In this document: positions 44,368-53,433 of the stretch, piece after piece | Layout: each line of letters opens with the position of its first letter | Numbering within the stretch: the stretch's first letter is position 1 | From: Pseudomonas mendocina | GTDB lineage: Bacteria; Pseudomonadota; Gammaproteobacteria; Pseudomonadales; Pseudomonadaceae | Reading direction: 5' to 3' | NCBI GenBank assembly: GCA_037482215.1 | Contig: CP148074.1 | Span: 4,464,001 to 4,528,000, forward strand | Length of the DNA: 64,000 nt | Program-made: the position numbers and the translations under genes | Notes under the pieces: generated by a model | The model's input: only the letters and a program-made list of their open reading frames with translations | Told to the model about the DNA's origin: nothing | Database searches by the model: none

Positions 44368-47007
44368 ATGATTAACGTCGACTTACAGCAACTGGTTCAG
44401 GCCCTTGATGCCGCAACCAAACAAGACCTCGAAGCTGCAGCCGAACGCTGCGTGATTCGTGGCGGCAGCAAAATTCTGGTCGAAGACCTTTTGCTGGGCC
44501 TGCTGGAGCGTCCTGACGGTTTACTGGTCCGTGCCCTGCAAGATGCTGAAGTGGATGCCGGTGAACTGTCCCGCGCACTGCAGCCTCGCGGCGAACACAG
44601 CGAATCGCGCAATCCGGTCTTTGCTGCCGAACTGGTGCAATGGCTGCAAGACGCCCTGCTGGTGGCGAATCTTGAACTGGGGCAAAGCCAGATTGACCAG
44701 GCCGCACTGATCCTCGCCCTGCTGCGTAACCCCATCCGCTACGCCGGCAGCCACTACCAGCCGCTACTGGCCAAACTGAACGCCGAGCGCCTGCGTGAAT
44801 TCGCCCTCGCCCAACAAACGCCAACGGCGTCCGGCCCAGCGGCAGCAGGTGGAGAATCCAACCTCAAGCGCTTTACCCATAACTTCACCCAGCAAGCCCG
44901 CGACGGCAAGCTGGACCCAGTGTTGTGCCGCGATGGCGCGATCCGCCAGATGATCGACATCCTCGCCCGCCGCCGTAAAAGCAATCCAATTGTGGTCGGC
45001 GAAGCCGGTGTCGGTAAAACCGCTATCGTCGAAGGACTGGCCCTGCGCATCGCCCACGGTGAAGTTCCAGACGCTCTAAAAGACGTTGACCTGCTGTGCC
45101 TGGACCTCGGTTTGCTGCAAGCCGGTGCCAGCGTCAAAGGTGAGTTTGAGCGACGCCTACAGGGTGTAATTGATGAAGTCAAAGGCTCGCCGAAACCAAT
45201 CATTCTGTTTATCGACGAAGCCCACACCCTGATCGGTGCAGGTGGTCAGGCGGGCAGCGGCGACGCCGCAAACCTGCTCAAACCGGCACTGGCTCGTGGC
45301 GAGCTGCGCACCATCGCCGCCACGACATGGAGCGAATACAAGAAGTACTTCGAAAAAGACCCGGCATTGGCTCGCCGCTTCCAGCCCGTGCAGCTGCATG
45401 AACCGACAGTCAGTGAAGCGGTGACCATCCTGCGCGGGTTAGCACCGGTCTATGAAAAGAGCCATGGCATCTACCTGCGGGATGATGCGGTTGTCGCTGC
45501 GGCCGAATTGTCCGCCCGCTATTTGGCTGGCCGCCAGCTTCCCGATAAGGCTGTTGATGTGCTCGACACCGCCTGCGCCCGTGTACGCATCAGCCTTGCT
45601 GCGGCGCCGGAGGCACTGGAACGCCTGCGCGGCGAAATCGCCGAAGGCGAACGCCAGCACAATGCCATTTCCCGCGATCAGCAAGCGGGGCTGAAAATCG
45701 ATCACGAAGCACTGGCTGAGCTGGAGGCACGCCTTGAGCAAGCCCGTGCCGAGCTTGAGCAAATCGAAACCCGCTGGAATATCCAGAGCGAGCTGGCCAA
45801 ACGTCTACTGGAGCTGCGCAAGCAATGCGCAACCGTGCGCCAGGCCCAACCTGCCGCCGAAGCCGAAGCCGAAGCCGAAGCCGAAGCCGAAGCCGAAGCC
45901 AGTGAAGCGCCTGCACCGACACTTGAGCAACTGGAACAAGAACTCAGCGACTTGCAGGCCCAACTGGCCAGTGCGCAAGCCACAGAGCGCCTTGTCAGCT
46001 TCGAGGTTTGCCCGCGCTTGGTTGCTGAAGTGATCAGCCACTGGACCGGTGTGCCACTGAGCCAGCTGGCCCGTGAACACAACAGCAAAGTCCTGAGCTT
46101 CGCCAACGACCTGCGTCAGCGCGTACGCGGCCAGGAGCAAGCTGTAGAGGCACTGGACAAAGCCATGCGCGCTACCGCTGCCGGGCTTAACCGGGTTGAT
46201 GCGCCGGTGGGCGTATTCCTGCTGGTCGGCCCCAGTGGCGTCGGCAAAACCGAAACCGCCATCGCTCTGGCTGACCTGCTGTATGGCGGTGACCGTTTCC
46301 TGACCACCATCAACATGTCCGAGTTTCAGGAGAAGCACACCGTCTCCCGTTTGATCGGTGCCCCACCGGGATACGTAGGTTATGGCGAAGGCGGCATGCT
46401 GACCGAGGCTGTGCGGCAAAAACCATATTCGGTCGTATTGCTGGATGAGGTGGAGAAAGCCGATCCGGATGTGATGAACGTCTTCTATCAAATCTTCGAC
46501 AAAGGCGTGGCCAATGACGGCGAAGGGCGCGAGATCAACTTCCGCAACACCCTGATCCTGATGACCAGCAACTTGGCGAGCGACCGTATCAGCAGCCTGT
46601 GCCAAAACGGCGAGCGACCGTCAGCAGAAGACCTCGAGCAGTCCATCCGCCCGGTACTCAGCCAGCACTTCAAGCCAGCGCTGCTTGGCCGTATGCGTGT
46701 AGTGCCGTACTACCCAATCAACGGTGAAGTGCTGAATGAACTGGTCGCCCTCAAGCTGTCCCGCTTCGGCGAGCGCTTGCAGCGTCGTCAGCTCAGCTTC
46801 AGCCACAGCCCTGAGCTGCTGGCCAATCTGGCTGATCGCTGCAGCTACAGCGAAAGCGGCGCCCGCTTGATCGACCACCTGATCGACCAGCACCTGCAAC
46901 CGCTGATTGTTGATCGTCTGCTGGATGCCATGGCCAGCGGCGAAACCCTGCAACACGTACATGCCACGCTGGACGGCGAGGGAACGGTGGTTTGTGAATT
47001 CACTTAA
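44368..47007 (+). CDS. tssH: T6SS sheath-recycling ATPase TssH (ClpV)
   Basis: AAA+ unfoldase that disassembles contracted TssBC sheath. The start at 44368 has AAGGA 9 bases upstream (ATG 44362 is also possible); about 880 residues. N-domain 1-150; first AAA with GEAGVGKTAIVEG; second AAA with GPSGVGKTETAIAL. The middle coiled-coil domain contains an Ala-Glu tract coded by a perfect hexanucleotide repeat (45856-45900), which is unusual. Ends VVCEFT. Confidence 0.97.
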   Translation: MINVDLQQLVQALDAATKQDLEAAAERCVIRGGSKILVEDLLLGLLERPDGLLVRALQDAEVDAGELSRALQPRGEHSESRNPVFAAELVQWLQDALLVANLELGQSQIDQAALILALLRNPIRYAGSHYQPLLAKLNAERLREFALAQQTPTASGPAAAGGESNLKRFTHNFTQQARDGKLDPVLCRDGAIRQMIDILARRRKSNPIVVGEAGVGKTAIVEGLALRIAHGEVPDALKDVDLLCLDLGLLQAGASVKGEFERRLQGVIDEVKGSPKPIILFIDEAHTLIGAGGQAGSGDAANLLKPALARGELRTIAATTWSEYKKYFEKDPALARRFQPVQLHEPTVSEAVTILRGLAPVYEKSHGIYLRDDAVVAAAELSARYLAGRQLPDKAVDVLDTACARVRISLAAAPEALERLRGEIAEGERQHNAISRDQQAGLKIDHEALAELEARLEQARAELEQIETRWNIQSELAKRLLELRKQCATVRQAQPAAEAEAEAEAEAEAEASEAPAPTLEQLEQELSDLQAQLASAQATERLVSFEVCPRLVAEVISHWTGVPLSQLAREHNSKVLSFANDLRQRVRGQEQAVEALDKAMRATAAGLNRVDAPVGVFLLVGPSGVGKTETAIALADLLYGGDRFLTTINMSEFQEKHTVSRLIGAPPGYVGYGEGGMLTEAVRQKPYSVVLLDEVEKADPDVMNVFYQIFDKGVANDGEGREINFRNTLILMTSNLASDRISSLCQNGERPSAEDLEQSIRPVLSQHFKPALLGRMRVVPYYPINGEVLNELVALKLSRFGERLQRRQLSFSHSPELLANLADRCSYSESGARLIDHLIDQHLQPLIVDRLLDAMASGETLQHVHATLDGEGTVVCEFT
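45856..45900 (+). repeat. (GCCGAA)n microsatellite inside tssH
   Basis: Seven perfect copies of GCCGAA plus GCC. Each copy adds one Ala-Glu pair to the middle domain of TssH. Because the unit is 6 bases, changes in copy number keep the reading frame. Confidence 0.95.
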
Positions 47008-48532
47008 CGTACCGCTGATGTTCAGCCAGGTCCCACAACCGCTGCATTACGCTGAAGCCCTGCTTCAGCGCTTTGCAGCGCTTGCGCGCTTGAGCAACAG
47101 AACCGCGCTGCTGGACGCATTCGCCGAGAGCAGCGCCCAACTCTCTGATTGCGAGCTGAGCCAGCTGTACCTGTTAGACGCAACCCACACGTGCCTGACC
47201 CTGAGTGCTGACTGGCACAACTGCGCGCTACATCCAAAGACAGATGCCAGCCTGCCCAGCGATTACAACGACGAACAACTGCTGCAATTCTGCCTGTGCC
47301 AGAACCAAGTGCTGTGCCTCAACGAACTGAATAGCAGCCTGTACAGCATCAACTTCCTGCCTGCTGCACAAAAGCCCTGGCACAGCTTGCTGTGCATGCC
47401 ACTGCAAGATGAACAGCAACATGTGATCGGTTTGCTCCTGATCGCCAGCCAGGCACCACGCGACCTGCGAGGCTTTGCCGATTCACTGACCCAATTGGGC
47501 AATTTCGTCATTGCCCAACTGCATCACCTGCAGCGCCAGCACAGCGGACCAGCCTCCACCAATGAACCTGCCCGCACCCACAACAAGGCCAGTTCAGGCT
47601 ACGGCATGATCGGCGACAGCGCGCCCATGCGCGCCCTACACCAGATGATCAGCAAAGTGCTGCACATTCCAGTCAGCGTCCTGCTTAACGGCGAGACGGG
47701 TACCGGTAAAGAGCTGGTCGCCCGTGCCATACATGAATACGGCATGCGACGCAGCAAACCGCTGGTGATTCAGAACTGCGCCTCGCTGCCGGAAAACCTG
47801 CTGGAAAGCGAGCTGTTCGGCTACCGCAAAGGCGCATTCAGCGGTGCCGACCGTGACCATCAAGGCCTCTTCGACGCTGCAAACGGAGGCACATTATTCC
47901 TCGATGAAATCGGCGATATGCCACTGACGCTGCAAGCCAAACTGCTGCGCGTATTGCAAGAGGGTGAAATCCGCCCGCTGGGCTCAAACACTACCCATAA
48001 AGTGGACGTCCGCATCATCGCAGCGACTCACCACAACCTGCGCGAACGGGTCGAGCAAGGCGTCTTCCGCGAAGACCTGTATTACCGTCTCGCTCAGTTC
48101 CCCATTCAACTACCGCCACTGCGCGAGCGGGGCCAGGACATCTTCACCCTGGCCCATTACTTCGCCAACAAAACCTGCGAGCTTTTACAGCGTCCGCCCT
48201 GTGAATGGGCCGAGGCGACCTTGCAGGCGCTGTCTGCTTATGAGTTCCCCGGCAATGTGCGCGAACTCAAAGGGCTGGTCGAACGTGCCGTGCTGTTATG
48301 CGAAGACGGCGAATTGCTGCCGGAACACTTCAACCTGTCACAAAACGACGACGCCACCCACAGCAACCTGAGTCTGCGTGAACGCCTCGAGCGCGTAGAA
48401 CGCAACATGCTGATTGAATGCCTGCGTAAAAACGGCGGTAACCAAACCTTTGCCGCCAACGAGCTGGGGCTGCCACGCCGCACCCTGCTGTACCGCATGC
48501 AACGACTGAACATCAACCTGCTTGATGTTTAA
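46994..48532 (+). CDS. Sigma-54-dependent T6SS regulator (Sfa2/VasH-like)
   Basis: Bacterial enhancer-binding protein that activates sigma-54 promoters. A GTG start at 46994 overlaps tssH by 14 bases and gives 512 residues; an ATG at 47018 is also possible. N-terminal GAF-like sensor (about 20-190), AAA+ domain with Walker A GETGTGKE near 233 and LDEIGDMP, and a C-terminal Fis-type helix-turn-helix ([21 protein letters not shown]). The sigma-54 contact loop reads GAFSGA rather than GAFTGA. Position after tssH is as in HSI-II (sfa2). Confidence 0.9.
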   Translation: MNSLNVPLMFSQVPQPLHYAEALLQRFAALARLSNRTALLDAFAESSAQLSDCELSQLYLLDATHTCLTLSADWHNCALHPKTDASLPSDYNDEQLLQFCLCQNQVLCLNELNSSLYSINFLPAAQKPWHSLLCMPLQDEQQHVIGLLLIASQAPRDLRGFADSLTQLGNFVIAQLHHLQRQHSGPASTNEPARTHNKASSGYGMIGDSAPMRALHQMISKVLHIPVSVLLNGETGTGKELVARAIHEYGMRRSKPLVIQNCASLPENLLESELFGYRKGAFSGADRDHQGLFDAANGGTLFLDEIGDMPLTLQAKLLRVLQEGEIRPLGSNTTHKVDVRIIAATHHNLRERVEQGVFREDLYYRLAQFPIQLPPLRERGQDIFTLAHYFANKTCELLQRPPCEWAEATLQALSAYEFPGNVRELKGLVERAVLLCEDGELLPEHFNLSQNDDATHSNLSLRERLERVERNMLIECLRKNGGNQTFAANELGLPRRTLLYRMQRLNINLLDV

Positions 48533-48548
48533 GGCCAAGGAGAGAGCC

Positions 48549-50627
48549 ATGTTCAATGCCGCCAACCAGACCCATTTCAGCCTGACCATCGAAGGTGTCA
48601 GCCACGATTTGCAGGTACTCGAATTTACCGGGCATGAAGCGATCAACCAGCCTTATGAATTCGAGCTGGAGCTGATCAGCAACCGCCCGGACCTTGATCT
48701 GGAAAGCCTGTTGCACCAGCGCGCATTCCTCGCCTTCGCACCAGGTGGCGCAGGCGTGCATGGCATCATCTACCGCGTTGCTCAAGGTGACTCCGGCAAA
48801 CGCCTGACCCGCTATCACATCAGCCTCAGACCTCAACTGGCTTACCTGGCTCACCGCATCAATCAACGCATCTTCCAGCACCTCACGGTGCCGCAGATCA
48901 TCAGCCAGATTCTGCAAGAGCATGGCATCCAGACCGACGCCCACAAATTCCAGTTCGGCCCCACGCTCTACCCCGAGCGCGAATACTGTGTGCAATACGA
49001 TGAGAGCGACCTGCACTTCATCCAGCGCCTGTGTGAAGAAGAAGGTATTCACTACCACTTCGAACACAGCGAAAACGGCCACACCCTGATCTTTGCCGAT
49101 GACCAGAGCGGTTTCCCCAAACTGCCCGGCACCGCCTACCAGCAAGACAGCGGTCTGGTCGCCGACAAGCCGGTTATCAAGCGCTTCGGCATGCGTATGG
49201 AAACCCGCACCAACCGTGTCACCCGCCGTGACTACAACTTCGAAAAACCCAAGTTGCGGATGGAGGCGGCCTATAACAGCGAGTTCCAACCTGACCTCGA
49301 AGACTACGACTACCCCGGCCAGTTCGTTGAACGTGCGCGCGGCAAACACTTATCCACACGCATCCTCGAACGCCACCGCGCCGACTACGAACAAGTCGAA
49401 GGTGAAAGTGATCAGCCTCTGCTGGTCAGCGGCCACTTCCTCAACCTCAGCGAACACCCGCGCAGTGAGTGGAACCAGCTGTGGCTGCTCACCGCCATCC
49501 ACCACCAAGGCAAGCAGCCGCAGGTGCTGGAAGAATCCATCACCAGCCATACAGATGAGGACGACGGCTTCCAGCAGGGCTACCGCAACCACTTTATTGC
49601 CACCCCTTGGGACGTAAATTACCGCCCGCAACTGCTGCATACGAAGCCCAAAGTACTCGGCAGCCAGAGTGCTGTGGTCACAGGCCCTGCGGGCGAAGAA
49701 ATCCACTGCGACCCATACGGCCGGGTCAAAGTCCAGTTCCACTGGGACCGCGAAGGCCAGGCCGACGACAAAACCAGCTGCTGGCTGCGCGTTGCCTCCA
49801 GCTGGGCGGGCGATCACTACGGTGCCGTGACCATTCCGCGCATCGGCATGGAAGTGCTGGTGACCTTTATGGAAGGCGACCCCGATCAGCCCCTGATTAC
49901 TGGCTGCCTGTACCACGCCGCCCACGAAGTGCCCTACGAACTGCCTGCCAACAAAACCCGCAGCGTGTTCAAAACCATGAGCTCACCCGGTGGCGGAGGC
50001 TTTAACGAGCTGCGCATTGAAGACAAAAAAGGCGCAGAACAAATCTTTATCCACGCCCAGCGCGACTGGGATGAAAACATCGAGCACGACCAAAAGATCC
50101 GCGTTGGCAACGAGCGCCACGACACCGTAGAAGCCAACAGCTACAGCGAGTTCTACGCCGAAGAACACCGCACCACCCACGCCGACCGCAAAACCGAAAC
50201 CCGCAGCAGCGATCACCTCACCGTTGCGCAAACCCAACACGTCAAAGTCGGCGTCGGCCAGTTCATCGAAACCGGCAACGAAATCCATTACTACGCAGGC
50301 AGCAAAGTCGTTGTCGACGCAGGCATGGAACTCACCGCCAACGGCGGTGGCAGCTTTATCAAACTCGACCCCAGCGGCATCACCCTCAGCGGCGCCACCG
50401 TCAACGTCAACTCCGGCGGCGCACCAGGCAAAGGCGCCGGTATCGGGATTGTGCTGCCGGTGATACCGGGGGCGGCAGATGCGGATAAGGCGGGAGAGGT
50501 ACCGCAACTGGCACTGAGCAACCTGCAACTGGCTAAAAAGGCCCGCCAGATCGGCGCAAGCCGCTGCCCGATTTGCGAAGCCTGCCGTGATGGTCTTTGC
50601 GCACTGCCAAGGCCAGCACAGGGATAA
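48549..50627 (+). CDS. vgrG: T6SS spike protein VgrG
   Basis: Trimeric spike that carries effectors. The ATG at 48549 has AAGGAGAG upstream and gives 692 residues. gp27-like part (about 1-370: FEFTGHEAINQPYEFELE-type start, YDESDLHFIQRLCEEEGI), gp5-like OB domain (about 385-460: EIHCDPYGRVKVQFHWDREG, SWAGDHYGAVTIPRIGMEVLV), then the beta-helix needle. The extreme C-terminus carries four closely spaced cysteines (RCPICEACRDGLCAL). It begins the second cargo cassette. Confidence 0.96.
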   Translation: MFNAANQTHFSLTIEGVSHDLQVLEFTGHEAINQPYEFELELISNRPDLDLESLLHQRAFLAFAPGGAGVHGIIYRVAQGDSGKRLTRYHISLRPQLAYLAHRINQRIFQHLTVPQIISQILQEHGIQTDAHKFQFGPTLYPEREYCVQYDESDLHFIQRLCEEEGIHYHFEHSENGHTLIFADDQSGFPKLPGTAYQQDSGLVADKPVIKRFGMRMETRTNRVTRRDYNFEKPKLRMEAAYNSEFQPDLEDYDYPGQFVERARGKHLSTRILERHRADYEQVEGESDQPLLVSGHFLNLSEHPRSEWNQLWLLTAIHHQGKQPQVLEESITSHTDEDDGFQQGYRNHFIATPWDVNYRPQLLHTKPKVLGSQSAVVTGPAGEEIHCDPYGRVKVQFHWDREGQADDKTSCWLRVASSWAGDHYGAVTIPRIGMEVLVTFMEGDPDQPLITGCLYHAAHEVPYELPANKTRSVFKTMSSPGGGGFNELRIEDKKGAEQIFIHAQRDWDENIEHDQKIRVGNERHDTVEANSYSEFYAEEHRTTHADRKTETRSSDHLTVAQTQHVKVGVGQFIETGNEIHYYAGSKVVVDAGMELTANGGGSFIKLDPSGITLSGATVNVNSGGAPGKGAGIGIVLPVIPGAADADKAGEVPQLALSNLQLAKKARQIGASRCPICEACRDGLCALPRPAQG

Positions 50628-50632
50628 GGTAA

Positions 50633-51064
50633 ATGTTTATAGACACACAAACAGTGGCCAAACAAAGCCTCTGCACTTATCGGATATGGGGCTTGTTCGA
50701 TGCTTTCTATATTGCGTGGATGTGCATCACCAGCTGGAAAACTGGGCGTGTGCCGTATATCAGCGACGCCCAATCGACCCTATCTTTGCTTGAACAACAA
50801 GGTGGTTCAACAACAGCGATCGTGGCCGCATCCTGGCTTTTGCAAACCTCCATCGTAGCCACATGCATGATGTTTCTATGCCGTATTCGCCTAGTTAAAT
50901 TCTTGGCGTATGCACAAATACCTTTGCGGCTGTTTTTCCTCGTGCCTTCCGTTTCACTGATTCTAGCTACCGCAAAACTCACTCAGGGTTTGGGTCAGTT
51001 TTTCTTACTCCTAATCATTGCATCCGAGGCTCTGAAAGGCTGGACGCTATGGAGGCTCAAATGA
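50633..51064 (+). CDS. Polytopic membrane protein of unknown function after vgrG
   Basis: 143 residues, about four membrane segments (near 18-35, 63-82, 88-112, 115-135). It starts 5 bases after vgrG and its stop overlaps the DUF4123 gene start (ATGA), so it is coupled to both. AT-rich compared with vgrG. No recognisable family. It might be an immunity protein for another effector, a remnant of an earlier cargo set, or a helper in loading. Confidence 0.6.
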   Translation: MFIDTQTVAKQSLCTYRIWGLFDAFYIAWMCITSWKTGRVPYISDAQSTLSLLEQQGGSTTAIVAASWLLQTSIVATCMMFLCRIRLVKFLAYAQIPLRLFFLVPSVSLILATAKLTQGLGQFFLLLIIASEALKGWTLWRLK

Positions 51065-51909
51065 CGCCTACAGACTGGCTCAACGCCCAACTCGCTCAAC
51101 AGCGTGAACTGCTGCTGGTAATCGACCGGCTGGCCGAACCGGACCCGGTGCAAGGCTTGTTCAGTGCAGACCTGATGCAGGACTACGTGAATCTCTATCA
51201 GCGCACAGCGTTTGCCGATCTGGCAGACGTTGGTCCATGGCTGGTTCGCCTGAGCAATCCACATGCGGCATACATTCAAGACCTGCTCAGCCAACCAGAA
51301 CAGCACTGGGGTTGGCTGGCCAGTGCACCACGCGTTGATCTGCGTGAACTGACTCAGCACTGGCAAGACCGCTTGCTGATTGAAGAGGAACAACCTGCGC
51401 TTTACCGTTTTCAGGACAACCGCGTCATCGCCCGCCACCTGACAGGCCTCACAGAAGAACAGCGCCCATTGCTTCTGGGGCCGCTGAGCAGTGCGTTGTA
51501 CTGGGACGGCGAAAACTGGCAGTCCTGCGACAATACCAAGCCGCGCTTTTACCCAGCGCCATTCGACAAACCCTGGCTGGAGTTGGCCGAGCCAGAAGTG
51601 GTAACAGACGAAGTGCTGCGTCACAACCTGACGCAATGGCTCTGGGAAAACCACAGCGGCGAAACCGCCGAGCTGGCCGAAACGCGCCTGCTGGATGAAT
51701 GGCTGACAGAGCAATTGAACACAGCCAAACGCTGGCAATGGCACAGCACCGAACAACTGCAATTCTTAGTGCTCAACCAGCTAAACCCCGAACTCGTCGA
51801 ACACCCGGCTTGGGCCCCCTTGAGCGGTGAAAACGCCGATACACACTTTGCCCGTGTCAGCAAAACACTGGCTGCGGCATCCCCCGTAACCGAGGCCAAA
51901 CCACAGTGA
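51061..51909 (+). CDS. DUF4123 T6SS effector chaperone (Tap/TEC type)
   Basis: Adaptor that loads a cognate effector onto VgrG. The start at 51061 is chosen over 51049: GGAGG lies 5 bases upstream and the ATGA overlaps the previous stop. 282 residues. The DUF4123 core spans about 15-140 (LLLVIDRLAEPDPVQGLF, PWLVRLSNPH, GWLASAP, LRELTQHWQDRL, ALYRFQDNRVI). Its presence beside vgrG and a lipase indicates that the lipase is its client. Confidence 0.88.
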   Translation: MTPTDWLNAQLAQQRELLLVIDRLAEPDPVQGLFSADLMQDYVNLYQRTAFADLADVGPWLVRLSNPHAAYIQDLLSQPEQHWGWLASAPRVDLRELTQHWQDRLLIEEEQPALYRFQDNRVIARHLTGLTEEQRPLLLGPLSSALYWDGENWQSCDNTKPRFYPAPFDKPWLELAEPEVVTDEVLRHNLTQWLWENHSGETAELAETRLLDEWLTEQLNTAKRWQWHSTEQLQFLVLNQLNPELVEHPAWAPLSGENADTHFARVSKTLAAASPVTEAKPQ

Positions 51910-52667
51910 AACTCCACGCCCTTGCACGATCACTGATTAGCCTGCTGCCAATAGGGCTGCTGGGCCTATCGCTCAGTGCCTGCGGCATTGGCGAGTCGCT
52001 GACGGCCAAGACTTTTACCTTTAAAGGTGAGTTGCCTGCTGATTTCTCGATCAAGGCGCAAGCGCACTATAGCGTCGCCAATAAGTGCGCAAACGGCCGT
52101 AGTAAAGCCAAGTCATTCACAACTGAGTTTCAGAGCACACCGCAGCAATACAACTTCGATATTCCGGTGACCTATCGCGATGGGCTTTGCGAAATGAAAT
52201 TGGCCCGTGTCGGCCTGTTTATCAACGGCCGCTATGGCGAGAAAGACTGGCAGCAAACTTACTATAACGGCGAGTTGCGGATAGTCGATGAGCTACCCGA
52301 GAAAGCACCTGACTTTCAGGCCGACGACAGCCTAACTAAGCGAGCGGAATGTACATGGTGGTTCCAATTAAGTACCGCCAAATCTCGTTTGGGAGAAATT
52401 AGCAAGCTGCTTAACTGCAAAGGAGCTGGAGCCTACCTAGTAGTCGATACGCTACCAGGGAAAACCGTTCAACTGGATTTCCAGCTGAATCCGATCGAAA
52501 AGCCTGCCATCGCCGAGACATGGATTGAGTTTCCAAATGGTTGGAAGCCCTGTGTGGATGAGGTCACAGAGAAGGGGAGATGGATTTGGTGCAGAACTCC
52601 ACCTCTGTTTAAAACCTTCAAGATGAACGGGCAGGAATGCACCGTTTACCCCAATTGCACGGAGTGA
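51906..52667 (+). CDS. Lipoprotein, candidate lipase immunity protein (copy 1)
   Basis: 253 residues. GTG start overlaps the DUF4123 stop (GTGA). The signal peptide ends in a lipobox LSAC, so the protein is lipid-anchored, probably in the periplasm. The mature part begins with GESLTAKTFTFKGELPADFS and ends with MNGQECTVYPNCTE. It is nearly identical over about residues 20-125 to the next gene, then diverges, then is identical again at the end. Position next to a lipase effector suggests immunity. Family not otherwise recognised. Confidence 0.7.
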   Translation: MKLHALARSLISLLPIGLLGLSLSACGIGESLTAKTFTFKGELPADFSIKAQAHYSVANKCANGRSKAKSFTTEFQSTPQQYNFDIPVTYRDGLCEMKLARVGLFINGRYGEKDWQQTYYNGELRIVDELPEKAPDFQADDSLTKRAECTWWFQLSTAKSRLGEISKLLNCKGAGAYLVVDTLPGKTVQLDFQLNPIEKPAIAETWIEFPNGWKPCVDEVTEKGRWIWCRTPPLFKTFKMNGQECTVYPNCTE

Positions 52668-52677
52668 TCAGGGATGA
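52623..52677 (+). repeat. 55-bp direct repeat, copy 1 (end of lipoprotein gene 1)
   Basis: Identical to 53379-53433. It spans the last 14 codons, stop codon and the start region of the following gene, so each following gene begins from the same duplicated translation-start context. Confidence 0.95.
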
Positions 52678-53423
52678 AGCTTTCACCTAGCATCCGCGCT
52701 ATGCGCACATTGTTATGGCCTGCCTTATTAGGCCTATCGCTCAGCGCCTGCGGCATTACCGAGTCGCTGACGGCCAAGACGTTTACCTTTAAAGGCGAGT
52801 TGCCTGCTGATTTCTCGATCAAAGCGCAGGCGCACTATAGCGTCGCCAATAAGTGCGTCAACGGCCGTAGCAAAGCCAAGTCATTCACGACTGAGTTTCA
52901 GCGCACAGCGCAGCAATACAACTTCGATATTCCGGTGACCTATCGCGATGGGCTTTGCGAAATGAAATTGGCTCGGGTTGGCCTGTTTATCAACGGCCGC
53001 TATGGCGAGAAAGACTGGCAACAAACTTACGATAACGGCGAGTTGCGGATAGTCAATGAGCTGCCGGAAGGTGCGCCGGACTTTCAAGCTGACAACACGC
53101 TAATCAAGCAAGCGAAATGCACGTGGTGGTTTCAGTTGAGCAAGGCTAGGGCTCACAGAGACGAAATTAGCAAACTGCTAAATTGCAAAGGTGCTGGAGC
53201 CTACCTAGTAGTCGATACGCTACCAGGGAAAGCCGTTCAGCTGGACTTTCATGTAATCCCTGAAGAAGAACCATCTCACGATGACACATGGGTGAAATTT
53301 CCTGAGGGTTGGAAACCTTGCCTCCCCAAACCGGGATGGCCGAACTGCCAAAAACCACCTGTATTCAAAACTTTCAAAATGAACGGGCAGGAATGCACCG
53401 TTTACCCCAATTGCACGGAGTGA
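52674..53423 (+). CDS. Lipoprotein, candidate lipase immunity protein (copy 2)
   Basis: 249 residues, tandem paralogue of the preceding gene. The lipobox LSAC follows LLGLSL. It has the same core (SLTAKTFTFKGELPADFS, CEMKLARVGLFINGRYG) but a different segment near 190-230 (HDDTWVKFPEGWKPCLPKPG). It lies 6 bases from both neighbours' ends and directly precedes the lipase. Having two copies may widen or strengthen protection; one may guard against a related toxin of other strains. Confidence 0.7.
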   Translation: MKLSPSIRAMRTLLWPALLGLSLSACGITESLTAKTFTFKGELPADFSIKAQAHYSVANKCVNGRSKAKSFTTEFQRTAQQYNFDIPVTYRDGLCEMKLARVGLFINGRYGEKDWQQTYDNGELRIVNELPEGAPDFQADNTLIKQAKCTWWFQLSKARAHRDEISKLLNCKGAGAYLVVDTLPGKAVQLDFHVIPEEEPSHDDTWVKFPEGWKPCLPKPGWPNCQKPPVFKTFKMNGQECTVYPNCTE

Positions 53424-53433
53424 TCAGGGATGA
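53379..53433 (+). repeat. 55-bp direct repeat, copy 2 (end of lipoprotein gene 2)
   Basis: Second copy of the 55-bp repeat, 756 bases downstream. The 5' parts of the two genes match with an offset of 768 bases, so 12 bases were gained or lost inside the divergent segment. Confidence 0.95.

Noticed and set aside
45856..45900. Short tandem repeat as a CRISPR or phase-variation frameshift switch
   Set aside because: The unit is 6 bases with no spacers and is in frame, so it is neither a CRISPR array nor an on/off frameshift tract.
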